Origin: Biscogniauxia marginata
Taxonomy: Eukaryota > Ascomycota > Sordariomycetes > Xylariales > Xylariaceae
Reading direction: 5' to 3'
DNA: 64,000 nt
Assembly (NCBI GenBank): GCA_022695795.1
Contig: MU404110.1
Location: 687-64,686, forward strand
Shown: in pieces, positions 1-12,323 of the stretch
Layout: the number at the start of each line of letters is the position of its first letter
Position numbering within the stretch: position 1 is the first letter of the stretch
Program-made: the position numbers and the translations under genes
Notes under the pieces: model-generated
Told to the model about the DNA's origin: nothing
What the model saw: only the letters and a program-made list of their open reading frames with translations
Database searches by the model: none

Positions 1-115
1 TTTTTTTTAATTATAATTCTTTTTTTTAATTATAATTCTTTTTTTTAATTATAATTCTTTTTTTTAATTATAATTCTTTTTTTTAATTATAATTCTTTTT
101 TTTAATTATAATTCT
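1..115. repeat. 19-bp AT-only tandem repeat
   Basis: About six head-to-tail copies of a 19-bp unit (a run of T followed by AATTATAATTC) fill the left edge; unit starts recur at 28, 47, 66, 85 and 104 with no variation until the array breaks down near 115. It continues beyond the window. It lies at the edge of the degraded inverted retroelement copy and may be a later expansion inside it. Confidence 0.9.
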
Positions 116-319
116 CTTTAAAACGTTATTTTTAGTTTCTTATATTAATTTATATGTAAGTTAATATAATTAATTTGTTATTTTGTTATTTAAATATCTA
201 GATATGTTTTTTGTTGATTTTTAATTTATAATTTCCTTTTTTGTTAAATAAATTTGTTTAGACGTTTTTTTTTCTTAATATAATAAATTTTAAAATTAAA
301 CTTAAATAAGAAAATTATT

Positions 320-2206
320 TAACGTTTATGTTTTTAATTAAACGTTTATATTGTTATAAATTATGTAAGGTTTTTATGATTTAAATAGATATTAATAGGT
401 TCTTTAGTTTTATTAAGTTATAATTCTTATTTTTTTAATGTTTTAATGACTATTAATAGTTTTTTATTATAGATTTAATAGTTTAGTTTAGTACTATGTA
501 GTGCTTTAAATAGGTACGCGACTAAATATTATTTTTTATTATTTTTTAGTTATTTTAGGATCGTTTCGATGGCGAAATTTAAAGCGTTTATTTTTAGTCG
601 TTTTTTTTATTTTCCTTTAAAAGTTTATATATAACCTTATTAGTTATAACTTCTTTTAATTACTAAAAAGCTTGTTTAATTTTTTTAATAAAATGGAAGG
701 CTTTTTTTATTTTCGTTAAGGTAATTAATTTTAATGTTTTTTATTTTTTTGATTTATAAGATATATTAAAAATAATTTTAGCTGCTTTTTTTTTGAAGTG
801 AATTTAGTGAATTTATTAGTTATGTTTTAGTAATTCTTTTTTTGTTTTGTTTTTAAATAATTTATAGAAACGAAAGTACTTACGTGATACTTTTTTCGTT
901 AGATTTTTAAGTTTAATTACTTAAATTATATAAATAATATATTTCGTTTTTATATTCGTTTTTCTGGAATTATTTGCGGTATTTATTTTGTAACTTATAA
1001 TAATTAATTTCTTTTAATTTTGATTTTAATAAAGCGTGTTTATCTCGAAATTAATTTGTAGATTATTTCTTTTAAGTTAATTCATTTTTAGGATTATATC
1101 GTGACTTAATATATATATAATATTAAAAATGTTTTACTTAAAATGTTTTTAAATAGTTATTAAGAAAGGGATTATTTTTTTAATACTTTACTATTTTTAT
1201 AACTAGATATATATCTTTTAAAGTTTTGTAATTAATATGAATTTTATTTATATATTTATAATATATTATCTTTTTAAGTTATCTTAGTTAAAATATAATT
1301 TTTATTTATTTTTAAGTTTATAAAGGCTTAATATTCCTTTTTATTATATTTAACTTTAATTATAATAATATTATTAAGTTTTAATTGGATTTCGTATAAA
1401 GACTTATTATTTATAGCTTCTCGCTACCTTACTAGCGAGAGTTTTTGCCGTTTTTTGGTTTTCTATGTTTTTTTTCTTTTAGGTTTCTTTGGGTTATTAC
1501 GGCCTAAATGTCTTTCTATTCTTAGGTTTTCATAAAAACGTGTTTTTAATAATTATTATTTAAATAGTTTCTTTAATTACCTTTTAAGAAATAAAGAATA
1601 AAATATTTATTTTTTATATAAAACCTTATATATTAAAACTTTAATTCTTTTTTAAGGGCTTTTTTATAGCTTAAATCTATTTTTTTGTTAACTCGAAATC
1701 TTTTAAGGTTTTAAATTATTTTCGAATAAAAAGTATAATCCTTGGATTTACTTGTTAAAAGTAACTTAATATCTCTTTATAGGTTTATATAAATTTCTAA
1801 AAACTCTCCCTTTTTCTTAAAATATGCCTTAACGATTTATTTATAACCTAGTTTAATCGTATATATTTTTGCTTATTATTCTATTAAATGTTTTCTTATA
1901 AAGCCAAATAAATTAATGTTATATTTAACTTGTTTTTCGAGTTAATATGGAAAATATAGTTCCTTTTATAATTCTTATAATTCTTTTTTAACTTCGTTTT
2001 TTTTGAAGCCCGTTTTAAGCAAATCGTATATATCACACGGTATTAAAATGTAACATATATATCCCTTAATAATTACTTTGTAGCTTTTTTCAGAACTTAA
2101 GTGAAAATAACATGCTTTAAAATAATGTGGTCATTATAAGACGTTATCGCAAATATATTTGTTTTTTTTATATTATTATTTTTTAGTTTTTAAGAATAGT
2201 AATTAA
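320..2206 (-). mobile_element. Left part of an older, inverted Ty3/gypsy copy (pol half), RIP-degraded
   Basis: Read on the minus strand this stretch aligns with the pol region of the inner element at 2207-9734: the reverse complement of 1419-1445 matches 5150-5175, that of about 720-810 matches 5780-5870, and that of about 320-400 matches 6950-7030. The sum of paired coordinates is constant (about 6595) down to about 725 and then jumps to about 7340, so this copy lacks roughly 745 bp that the inner copy has between about 5870 and 6620, the reverse-transcriptase region. The remaining half of this copy resumes at 9735. Differences between copies are mostly C/T and G/A. No usable ORF survives. 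Confidence 0.8.
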
Positions 2207-2666
2207 TGTTATAAATCAGCTTTGTTAGAAGGAACCCCAACAGGGATGTCGGAACAGGAACTAAGAATGTGTGAAATAGTGGGGACAGCACACATTCTAT
2301 GTAACATTACGTAATGTTGAACCTGTGTTAGTCGGTTGACTGGGATAGTCTTAATATAGTGAGTCTGAGTTGGTTTATCGACTTATCCAGGTTTAAAGAT
2401 ATTTAACATACCACAAGGAAAAAGTGATAAGTATAAGTAAATTGGAATTTCTTATATAATTTATCTCTCTTTTTTTAGTTATTAATTTAAAACTATAATC
2501 ACTCTTTAATATTATAATAAGAGTACCTTAAAACCTCTTTAACGAATATAATATTATAAATTAATTAAACTAATTTTAACTCATTATTACCTTCAAATTA
2601 AGAAAACCTAGTACGTATTTACTTGTAAAGTCAGTTAACTAGGAACATATAAGGAGGTTTGTTACA
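2207..2666 (+). repeat. 5' LTR of inner retrotransposon
   Basis: It begins TGTTATAAATCAGC and ends GGTTTGTTACA. It aligns end to end with 9275-9734 at equal length (460 bp). This copy keeps more C and G (for example around 2225-2345) than the 3' LTR, so it is the less mutated of the two. Confidence 0.9.
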
Positions 2667-2839
2667 TTTTAATAACTCCTTAATTAATGCTTAATATTAG
2701 TTTAAAAAGAGGGACTTTTAGTCGAATAATCCCAGGATAAATATGCCCCTTAAAATCAAAGGGTAATAAGAAAAGAAATAAATAAAAGAATAACAATTAA
2801 TAAGCTCTTAAACGAAAGCTTTAGATTTTTTTATAATAT

Positions 2840-4380
2840 AATAAAAAGGTTTAAAAAAACTAATATAAGAGTTAATTACAATTATAACTAAAGAAGAGTT
2901 ATAAAAAGACACCTCGAAAGCTCAGCAAAAAGAATTATTTAAGGAAGAAGAAGAGGAGGAGGAAAAAACACCTAAAAAAGAAAATAAATAAGTAAAATAA
3001 CCCTTACCTCTTAAAGATAAATAACCGAAACTATTTTTAAATAATAACGACCTTAATAACTTAAACGACGAAAATAATATAATAACTCTCGATATGAAAG
3101 GTTTTAAACTAATTACACTTAATAAATATAATAAGTTAAACGATTTAAAAAGATTTTTAATTTAAGTCGGAACTTATTTACGGTTTTATTATGAAACGAT
3201 TATTATTAAGGAATAAAAGGTTCTCATAGTATCCCAGCTCCTCGTCAGAACTGCCTTAACCTGGTTTTAACTAGTGTTAAAAGATTATCTAGAAAACGGA
3301 TTAAACGCTTAAAAAGACACGAAGAAAGTCTTCAAGGATTATAAGGAGTTTAAAAAACAATTTAAGTTTATATTTAGTAATTTAATTCTTAAGTAATAAG
3401 TTAAAGCTCGACTTTATAAATTACAATAAAATAAAAAGGCTTTAAATTACGTTATTAAATTTAAAAAACTCGTAAGTTAATTATAATTACTTGTTAAGAG
3501 TTTATATTACTTATTTTATTAAAAACTAAAAAACTATATAAAGGATAAGTTATATAAGACGAACTTATATAAAGAAAAAAACTTAAGAAAGTTTAATAAC
3601 TATGTTATAATGATAATTACTATCGATAACGAAAATTTTAAACGGTACCTTAAAAAGAAAAAAACGATATAACAAAGGAATGACGATTAGCTGAAAAGAG
3701 GAAATTATAAAAGCGGTGCCGAAACTAAGAAAAGCATTAAAACTAAGTTAAACCTTATTAAAATTAACGTTACTTAAAAAAAGCAGAAAAAACGAGATAA
3801 ATCAACTATTAAGTGTTTTAACTGCAAAAAGAAAAAACATTATAAAAACGAGTGCCGAAGTCCTAAGAAATAAGAACTAAGAACAAAAGGGATTCTTTAA
3901 CCTAAGAAAAAAACTTTTAAAGTAAGAGTTCATTTCGAAAATAACAAAAAGATAAATTAAGTATTTATTATTATTATTATTAAAGCAAAAAAAAACGAGG
4001 AAGTCCTTATAAAAGAAATTTATAAATATTATTAAGTTAATTATAAAGATTATTTAAAGAATAATTATTTATACTTAGAATATTTCATATTAAAATAAGC
4101 TAAATAAGGATATAACGAAAATAAACTATTATACAAGTATAATAACTATAAATTAGGATACGACCTAGGAATTAAGTTAAACTATAACGAGTTACATTAA
4201 AGCCATTATAACGACGACAAGTATAAAACCTACTAAGGAAAAAGCCAGTATAATAACTTAAACTAGAGGTTTTATATAGATAATAGTTGTAATGTCCATT
4301 AAAGCTTAAAGGAATATATATTGTTATATTAAAGCTTTTATATTAACGACGTTTATTAAGTACATAAAAGTTTTAAAAAT
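2840..4380 (+). pseudogene. gag remnant with CCHC zinc knuckle
   Basis: This is the first coding block after the 5' LTR of the inner element. Codons 3814-3855 still read as a C-X2-C-X4-H-X4-C nucleic-acid-binding knuckle (Cys 3814 and 3823, His 3838, Cys 3853), with the usual glycines replaced by lysine, as GGA-to-AAA changes would give. An acidic, lysine-rich segment lies upstream at about 2890-3000. The frame is broken by many TAA/TAG codons and the limits are approximate. The same segment occurs inverted at 9735-11450. Confidence 0.7.
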
Positions 4381-5199
4381 AGAGCTAGTTATTATCCTTA
4401 AAAACTAAAAAGTGATGACAAAAAAAAATGAGTGTATTTACGATAACGTCTCACGATGGCCATATTACTTTAAAGTATGTTATTTTTACTTAAGTTCCGA
4501 AAGAAGTAACGAAGTAATTATTAAAGGTTATATATGTTATACCTTAGTATTATGCGACGTATACGACTTACTCGGAGCGGGTTTCAAAGAAGACGAAGTT
4601 GAGGACGAATTATAAGAATTATAAAAAGAACTATATTTTTTATAATGACTCGAAAAACGAGCTAAGTATAACACTAGTTTGTTTAGCTTAATAAGAAAGC
4701 ACTTAATAAAATAATAAGCAAAAATACGTATAATTAAACTAGGTTATAAACAAATTATTAAGGTATACCTTAAGAAAAGAGGAAAGTTTCTAGAAATTAA
4801 TATAAACTTATAAAGAAACATTAAATTACCCTTAATAAACGAACTCAAGAATTATACACTTTATTTAAAAATAATTTAAAACCTTAAAAGGTTTCGAGTT
4901 AACAAAAAAACAGATTTAAGTTATAAAAATGCCCTTAAAAAAGAATTAAAGTTTTAATATACAAGGTTTTACATAAAAAATAAACCTCTCACCCCTTATT
5001 ACGTAAAGGATAGTTAAAAAAACTATTTAAATAATGATTGCTAAAAACACGCTCTTATAAAAGCCCAAGAATAAAAAGACATCCAGGTTATAACAACTCA
5101 AAAAAACTTAAAAGAGAAAAGGCATAGAAAACCAAAAAACGGCAAAGGCTCTCGCTAGTAAGGCAGCGAGAAGCCATAAATAGCAAGTCCTTATATGAA

Positions 5200-8100
5200 G
5201 TCTAGTTAAAACTTAATAATACCATTATAACTAGAGTTAAGTATAATGAAAAGGAGTATAAAGCCCTTATAAACTTAGGAGTAAATAAAAGTTATATCTC
5301 AGCTAAAATAACTCAAAAAAACAAAATACTATAAATATATAAATAAAGTTCATATTAATTATAAAACTTCGAGGGATATATATTTAGTTACAAAAATGGC
5401 AGAGTATTAAAAGAGACAATTTCTCTCTTGATAACCATTTAAAGACATCCCAAGCAAGTCATTTTTAATATTATATATATATTAAGTCACGACATAATAC
5501 TAAAAATGAATTGGTTTAAAAAAAAAAATTTACGAATAAATTTCGAGATAAACACGCTTTATTAGGATTAGAAATAGGAGGAGTTAACTATTACGGGTTA
5601 CGAAATAAGTATTATAAGTAACTCTAGAAAAACGAATATAAAAACGAAACATATCGCCTATATAATTTAAGTAACCAAGCTTAAAAATCTAACGAAAAGA
5701 GTATCACGCGAGTACCTTCGTTTTCATAAATTATTTAAAAATAAAACAAAAAAAGAATTACTAAAACATAGCTAGTAAAATCACCGGATTTACTTTAAAG
5801 AAAAAAAGCAATTAAAATTATTTCTAGTATATCTTATAAATTAAGAAAAATAAAAAGCACTATAAAAAGGAATTTAAAAGAATTTTAATAAAGGATATAT
5901 TTAAAAATCAAAATTCTCGTTAAGATACCTAGTAATTATAATACTTAAAGTCGACAAAAACGAAAAGTAATATATTAATGAAAAAAGAAACTTAGTATAA
6001 CGACGAATAATTAACTACTAACACCTTAATAAAATAAATAAAAAAAACGGATACTCGTTACCACTAATAAAACTTATAAGAAAACAAATTAACAAGGCTT
6101 AAATCTTTATAACACTAGACCTTCGCGATGGATATTATATGATTAAAATGGCTAAAGGACATAAACAGTATACCGCATTTCGAACGATACATAAATATTA
6201 TAAGTATAAGGTTATGCCATTTAAACTTATTAACGCACTTATTACATTTCAATACATGATTATAACGATCCTTCGCAAGTTTCTAGATAAATTTGTATTC
6301 GTTTATTTAAACGATATACTAATTTACTTAAAAAGCGAAAAGGAATATAAGAAATATGTAGAATAAGTATTAAAAGCCCTGGAAAAAGTAAACTTATTTA
6401 TTTATCTAACTAAAAGCGAATAATATGTTAAAAAGCTAAACTATTTAGAATTTATAATAAGTCTAGGAGAAATCCGCATTTAAAAAAGGAAAATAGTAAT
6501 AGTTAAATATTAGCCGGAACCTAAGAATGTTATAAATATATACGCATTTCTTGGCTTTGTTAATTACGTTAAATAATTTATTAAGGATTTTAGGCGTATC
6601 GCTAAACCATTAACGGAACTGATTACCCTAGCAAGAACAAGAAAGGCTTTTCATTTTATTAAAGAAGCTAGACAGGCTTTTTAACAGTTAAAAGAAGTTA
6701 TAACTAATAAGGTTATATATAAACTTTTAAACGAAAATAAGAAGAAACGACTAAAGACAAACGCCTTAAATTTCGCTATTAAAGCAGTTTTAAAGTAACT
6801 AGAAAATAATGGAAAATGGTATCTAGTTATATATCTATTTAAAGCACTACATAGTATTAAACTAAACTATTAAATCTATAACAAGGAACTGTTAATAGTC
6901 ATTAAAGCACTAAAGAAATGGGAACCATAACTTAGTAAAACTAAGGAACTTATTAATATATATTTAAATTATAAAAACCTTACACGATTCATAATAACAT
7001 AAACGCTTAATTAAAGACATAAGCGTTAAATGATTTTCTTGTTTAAATTCAATTTTAAAATCTAGTATATTAAGGGAAAAGAAAATATTTAAGTAGATCT
7101 TCTTAATAAAAAGGGAGATTATAAATCAAAAATTAATAAAAGAGATATTTAGATGTTTAAATAACAAAATAACAAATTAATTATATTAATTTATATATAA
7201 ATTAACATAAAAAACTAGAAATAACGTTTTAAGGAAAATTACAGTTAAAAGGAAAAATAATTACAGTTTTAATAAGGATTTAATAATAAACTTTTTTTAT
7301 ACAAGGAAAAGGTATATATATTAAAACGAGTACAAAACAAATTCGTTAAAGAATTTCACGAATATTCTCTATATAGCCATCAAGGAATTTTTAAAACAAT
7401 AAAACGACTTCAAAAAGAATTCGACTTTTAAGAAATACGATAAACAATTAAAAAAATTATAAAGAATTGCAATATTTATAATAAAACTAAAGCATCACAA
7501 TATAAACTATATAAATTATTATAATTAACCTAGATATTTGATAAAGCGTGACACATAATTATATGGGATTTCGTAGTGAAACTTTTAAAGTTAAAAGATC
7601 TTACTATAAAAGTACCTTATAATAATATATAAGTAATTATTAATAAACTCACAAAATATGCCTACTTCCTACTATTTAACGAATTAAGCATAATAAAATA
7701 ACTAGTTTTTAATTTCTTAAGAGAATACGTTAATAAATATAAATTATTAAAATGCATTATTTTAAATAAAAACAAGTTATTCACTTTAAAGTTTTAAATA
7801 AATCTAATAAAACGGATAAGAATTAAATAAAAGTTATTTATAACGTATTATCCCTAAATAAACGAATAAATAAAAAGATTAAACCAAATAATAAAATAAT
7901 ATTTACGAAGCTATGTTAACTAAGAAATAAATAACTAAGTAAAATTGCTATTAATAGCCTAAATAGCATATAATACTTCGGTTAATAAGGACATAAAAAT
8001 GTCATTACACAAAGCAGTATATAAGCAGAAAACGGAAATCCAAAAACAACTAATTAAACTTATAAAAGCACTAAGAATCGAAATAAAGGCCCTAAGAGTA

Positions 8101-8600
8101 AAAGTACTATTCAAAAAGGTTTAAATAATATAATAACGACTATAAAAAGAATTATAATTTATTTAAAATAAAATAACAAAGTATTATAATAAAAAAGAAT
8201 TAAAGAACTAATTCTTAAGAGAGAAAATATGGTTTATTTACTTTATTAATAACAAGGCGTAATATTAAAAACATTATAAATTAAAATAAAACGGCTTAAT
8301 AAAAAACTCGAATTCAAGAAATTAAAACTATATAAAATTAAAAAGGTTATTTCGAAAATTAATTACAAGTTAACATTATTAAAAAGATTTAAAATATATT
8401 TTATATTTCATGTTTCGCTTTTAAAACTAGTATTAAAAAACGCCTTACTAAAAAACCAACTAAAATTTAAAAAAAATACTAAATTTAAAACGAGTTAAAA
8501 ATTAATTATAATATTTTATTAAATAAGAAAGTTACTTATTAAAAAAAAACACTTAAGAACTTCTTAAGCACTTAAAAAACTTAATAAACGAATTTAAGAG
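5200..8600 (+). pseudogene. pol remnant: RT, RNase H, integrase, chromodomain-like tail
   Basis: The longest open piece, 6139-6366, matches the core of Ty3/gypsy reverse transcriptase: a VMPF motif, an ATFQ-like motif read as ITFQ, then VYLNDILIY where the catalytic YLDD has become YLND. About 6740-6800 resembles the RNase H motif (TNALNFAIKAVL against the family's TDASDFAIGAVL type). About 7340-7480 keeps an HHCC-type integrase zinc-binding pattern in which the last Cys has become Tyr, and about 7560-7620 resembles the start of the integrase core. At about 8390-8430 FHVSLLK matches the segment preceding gypsy chromodomains, followed near 8550 by a T-stop-E-L that fits a damaged TWEP. Family assignment is firm; exact domain limits are not. 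Confidence 0.8.
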
Positions 8601-9205
8601 CTTTCATCGCTAAAACCCGGATCGGCTAAAAAAGCCCGAAAATCGGGGTCCTAATCTAGAAAAGACAGGTCGAAAAAGGAAACGGCCATAAAAACAGCAT
8701 TAATCTACTCGGCTAGTGAACGCTGTTCGGCCGCTAGTCTGGCTTACTCCTCCCTTAAACGCTCTTATTCTTTCTTCTCCACCTTCTCCATCTTTTTAAT
8801 AAAAGAAAAACCGCGTTTTAATATCTCTAAACCCCGTTTTTAAAAAAACTCCTTTTATTTATAAATATAAATTAACTGTTTTACGAAGACTTATAATTAA
8901 TTATTAAAGAATTAAAGTTCCTCTTTTATTTTGCGACGCTTAACCGTTAATTTCTCGCGTTCTCGATTTATATTAAATAAGTTAAATATCTCGATACTTA
9001 AACCGTCGTAATAATAACGAGCTTTAATTATATAATTAAAATAGGTTTTAAATTTAAGAACTATAAAGCAAAGCAAGTTAATCTTAAAATAATTAAAATA
9101 AGGAAATACCTTAAAACTAGAAGACCGAATATATATAATAAAAGAATCCCGGGACTCCCGCCTACTTTTACGAGGTTTCACAGGTGGCTTCGAAACACTA
9201 AACAT
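8594..9205 (-). pseudogene. Antisense ORF between pol and the 3' LTR, unknown product
   Basis: One minus-strand frame runs from an ATG at 9205 to a TAA at 8594-8596, about 203 codons, interrupted only by TAA/TAG triplets, which RIP readily makes from CAA or CAG. The first 97 codons (9205-8915) are fully open. The middle part (about 8700-8800) reads as a charged Glu/Lys/Arg-rich helix with KKMEKVEKKE and ARLAAEQRSLAE, resembling a coiled coil. The end overlaps the chromodomain tail of pol on the opposite strand. I do not recognise the protein. Antisense ORFs in this position are known from some plant LTR elements; none in fungi is recalled with certainty. Confidence 0.5.
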
Positions 9206-9274
9206 TATAAAGAATAAAAAGGGAAAAACTTATTTAAGGTTTTTAGGATAAAGATCTAGAGAGAGAAGAAATAA

Positions 9275-9734
9275 TGTTATAAATTAGCTTTATTAAAAAG
9301 AACCCTAATAAGGATATCGGAATAAGAACTAAAAATATGTAAAATAATGGGGATAACACACATTTTATATAACATCATATAATATTAAACCTATATTAGT
9401 CGGTTAACTAAGATAGTCTTAATATAATAAGTTTAAGTTAATTTATCGACTTATTTAAGTTTAAAGATATTTAATATACTATAAAGAAGAAGTAATAAGT
9501 ATAAATAAATTAGAATTTCCTATGTAATTTATTTCTCTTTCTTTAACTATTAATCTAAAACTATAGTTACTCTTTAATACTATAATAAGAATACCTTAAA
9601 ACCTCTCTAACGAACATAACATTGTGAATTAATTGAACTAATCTTAACTCATTGTTACCTTTAAATCAAGAAAACCTAATACGTACTTACCTGTAAAGTC
9701 AGCTAACTAGGAACACACAGGGAGGTTCGTCACA
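9275..9734 (+). repeat. 3' LTR of inner retrotransposon
   Basis: It starts TGTTATAAATTAGC and ends GGTTCGTCACA. It aligns end to end with 2207-2666 at the same length. Differences are mostly C/T and G/A and fall in both directions, so the two LTRs were mutated independently after insertion. Confidence 0.9.
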
Positions 9735-11531
9735 ATTAGCTTTATCTTTAAAACTTTTATATATTTAATAAGTGTTGTTAATATAAAAGCTTTAATATAA
9801 CGATATATGTTCTTTTTTTAATTAGTTTTCCATTTTTAGCTTTGTTTTAGGTTTTTTACCTAATAACCTATTAAGCTAGCTAGCATTATTTAAGCTTTAA
9901 TAAACATTATAATTATTATTTATATAAAACCTCCGGTTTAAATTATTATATTAGCTTTTTCTTTAATGTATTTCGCATTTATTATCGTTATAATGGCTTT
10001 AATATAACTTATTATGGTTTAACTTAATTCCTAAGTCGTATTTTAATTTATAAGTATTATATTTATATAGTAATTCGCCTTTATTATATCCTTATTTAGT
10101 TTATTTTAATATAAAGTACCTTAAATATAAATAGTCGTGCTTTAAATAATCTTTATAATTAACTTAATAATATTTATTACTTTTTTATAGGGACTTTCTT
10201 GTCTTTTTTTGTTTTAATAATAGTAATAATAAACACTTAATTTACTTTTTTATTGTTTTCGAAGTAAATCTTTACTTTAGAAATTCTTTTTTCGGGTTAA
10301 AAAATCTCTTTTGTTTTTAGTTTTTGTTTTTTGGGGTTTTAATATTTGTTTTTATAATATCTTTTTTTTTATAGTTAAAACACTTAATAGTTAATTTGTT
10401 TTGTTTTTTTTTGCTTCTTTTAAGTAGCGTTAATTTTAATGGGGTTTAATTTAGTTTTAATGTTTTTTCTTGTTTTTATACCACTTTTATGATTTCTTTC
10501 TTTTTGTTAATCGCCGTTTCTTCGTTGTATTGTCTTTTTTTTTCAAGGTACCTTTCGAAGTTTTCGTTATTAATGATAATTGCTATTATAATGTAGTTAT
10601 TAAATTTTCCTAGGTTCCTTTTTTTATATAAGCTTATTTTATATAGCTTATTCTTTATATAGTTCTTTAGTCCTTAATAGAATAAGTAATATAAGTTCTT
10701 AATAAGTAATTATAACTAGCTTACGAGTTTTTTGAATTTAATAGCGTAATTTAAAGTCTTTTTGTTTTGTCGTAGTTTGTAAAGTTGAACTTTAACTTGT
10801 TATTTAAGGATTAAGTTGTTAAATATAAACCTAAGTTGTTTTTTAAACTCTTTATAATTTTTAAAGACTTTTTTTATATCTTTTTAGGTGTTTAGTTTAT
10901 TTTCTAAATAATCTTTTAATACTAGTTAAAACCAGGTTAAAATAGTTTTAACAAGGAGCTAAGATATTATAAAAATCTTTTATTTCTTAATAGTAATTAT
11001 TTCGTAATAAAATTATAAGTAGGTTTTAACTTAAATTAAAAATCCTTTTAAATCGCTTGTTTTATTATATTTATTAAATGTAATTAGTTTAAAACCTTTT
11101 ATATCGAAGGTCGTTATGTTGTTTTTATCATTTAAGTTATTAAGGTTATTATTATTTAAAAATGGTTTTGGTTATTTGTCTTTAAAAAGTAAAAGTTATC
11201 TTGCTTATTTTTCTTTTTTAAGTGTTTTTTTCTCCTCTTTTTCTTCTTCTTCTTTTTTAAATGATTCTTTTTATTAAGCTTTAAAGGTGTCTTCTTAGGG
11301 CTTTTTTTAGCTATAATTATAATTAACTTTTATGTTAATTCTTTTAAACCTTTTTATTATACCGTAAAAAAATTTAAAGTTTTCATTTAAGAGTTTATTA
11401 ATTATTAATTTTTTATTTTTTTATTTTTTTATTACTTTTTAGTTTTAAGAGGCATGTTTATCTTGGGACGGTTCGACCGAGAGTTCTTTCTCTTAAATTA
11501 ATGTTAAACACTAATTAAGGAGCTATTAAAA
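9735..11531 (-). mobile_element. Right part of the older inverted Ty3/gypsy copy (gag half)
   Basis: The reverse complement of this stretch aligns with 4390 down to about 2670 of the inner element, including the zinc-knuckle region near 10,370-10,400. Its left edge (ATTAGCTTTATC) is the continuation of the sequence that ends at 2206, with the inner element in between. It carries no protein of its own. Confidence 0.8.
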
Positions 11532-11805
11532 TGTAACGAACCTTTTTATATTTTTCTAATTAATTAACTTTATAAGTAAATACGTACTAGGTTTTCTTGA
11601 TTTAAAAGTAATAATGAATTAAGATTAATTTAAAAAATTTATAATGCTTTATTCGTTAAAGAGATTTCAAGGTATTTTCATTATAATATTAAAAAGTAAT
11701 TATAGTTTTAAATTAATAACTAAAAAACTAAAATAAATAACTAAATATATAAAAAATCTTATCCTTTTTATATTTTCTTTTATTATTTAAGGTTCTTTTA
11801 TTAAA
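11532..11805 (-). repeat. Truncated LTR of the outer copy
   Basis: It begins TGTAACGAACC, the reverse complement of the LTR 3' end, and follows the LTR for about 200 bp in minus orientation. It then diverges and is cut off by the solo LTR starting at 11806, so the outer LTR is incomplete here. Confidence 0.65.
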
Positions 11806-12104
11806 TGTAATGATCTCGCGATCTCGCCGAGATTGCGAGATCGTTAATCTAAGGTCACATGACTTAAATCACCTAACCAGGCAGGGTTGTAATAATAACC
11901 TAGAATTTCCTATATATTTAGTTATTTATTTTTAGTTTTTTAGTTATTAATTTAAAATTATAGTTATTTTTTAATATTATAATAAAAGTACTTTAAAATC
12001 TCTTAAATTAACCTCGATTTATTATTACCTTTAAATTAAGAAAACTTAATATATACTTACTTATAAAATTAATTAATTAAAAACATATAAGAAGGTTCGT
12101 TATA
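11806..12104 (+). repeat. Solo LTR, short variant with a GC-rich hairpin
   Basis: It starts TGTAATGATC and ends GGTTCGTTATA. The last 200 bp match the other LTRs; the first 100 bp are a different 5' segment that includes an inverted repeat at 11811-11842 (GATCTCGCGATCTCG against CGAGATTGCGAGATC). Flanks TTAAA and ATAAA do not form a clean target duplication. Confidence 0.65.
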
Positions 12105-12159
12105 ATAAAAACTAAAATTAAAACAAAACATATAAACCTTTTTACATATTTCTTTATAT

Positions 12160-12323
12160 ATTTCACTTTTTATTTTTTTTATTCTTTTTAGTTAAACAAT
12201 ATAAATATATAATTAAAAAAAAGTTTTAAGAGTTTTACGATTTTTACGCGCAAAGTTATGAATTTTTGAAAAAATCGATTTTATATAAAAAATTAAGTAA
12301 TTTACTTGCTTATATAACTTACT
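12160..12323. repeat. Partial copy of AT-rich repeat R2, split by an LTR
   Basis: 12220-12310 matches the right arm of the inverted repeat at about 13,345-13,440 (shared motif TCGATTTTATATAAAAAA). The copy continues after the inserted LTR at about 12792-12900, which matches about 13450-13500. Confidence 0.55.

Larger units (their letters stand above)
2207..9734 (+). mobile_element. Complete Ty3/gypsy-type LTR retrotransposon, RIP-degraded, nested in an inverted copy
   Basis: Two direct LTRs of 460 bp (2207-2666 and 9275-9734) enclose a 6.6-kb interior. Order on the plus strand is gag with a zinc knuckle, reverse transcriptase, RNase H, integrase, then a chromodomain-like tail; integrase after RT is the Ty3/gypsy order and the tail points to a chromovirus. 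The interior is about 75-80% AT with stops in every frame, typically TAA where CAA or CAG/TGG codons are expected, so the element cannot make protein. Flanks are ATTAA (2202-2206) and ATTAG (9735-9739), a 5-bp target duplication of an ACTAG-like site after RIP. Both flanks are sequence of an inverted relative, which shows nested insertion. Confidence 0.88.

Noticed and set aside
1..115. CRISPR-like array
   Set aside because: The repeats are 19-bp AT-only units directly joined without spacers in a eukaryotic genome; simple tandem repeat.
4412..4615. 67-codon plus-strand ORF in the inner element
   Set aside because: It is a surviving stop-free stretch in the degraded gag-pol junction; no domain recognised and no start context.
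6139..6366. A live reverse-transcriptase gene
   Set aside because: It is an open fragment of a RIP-destroyed pol; the catalytic YLDD reads YLND and stops lie on both sides.
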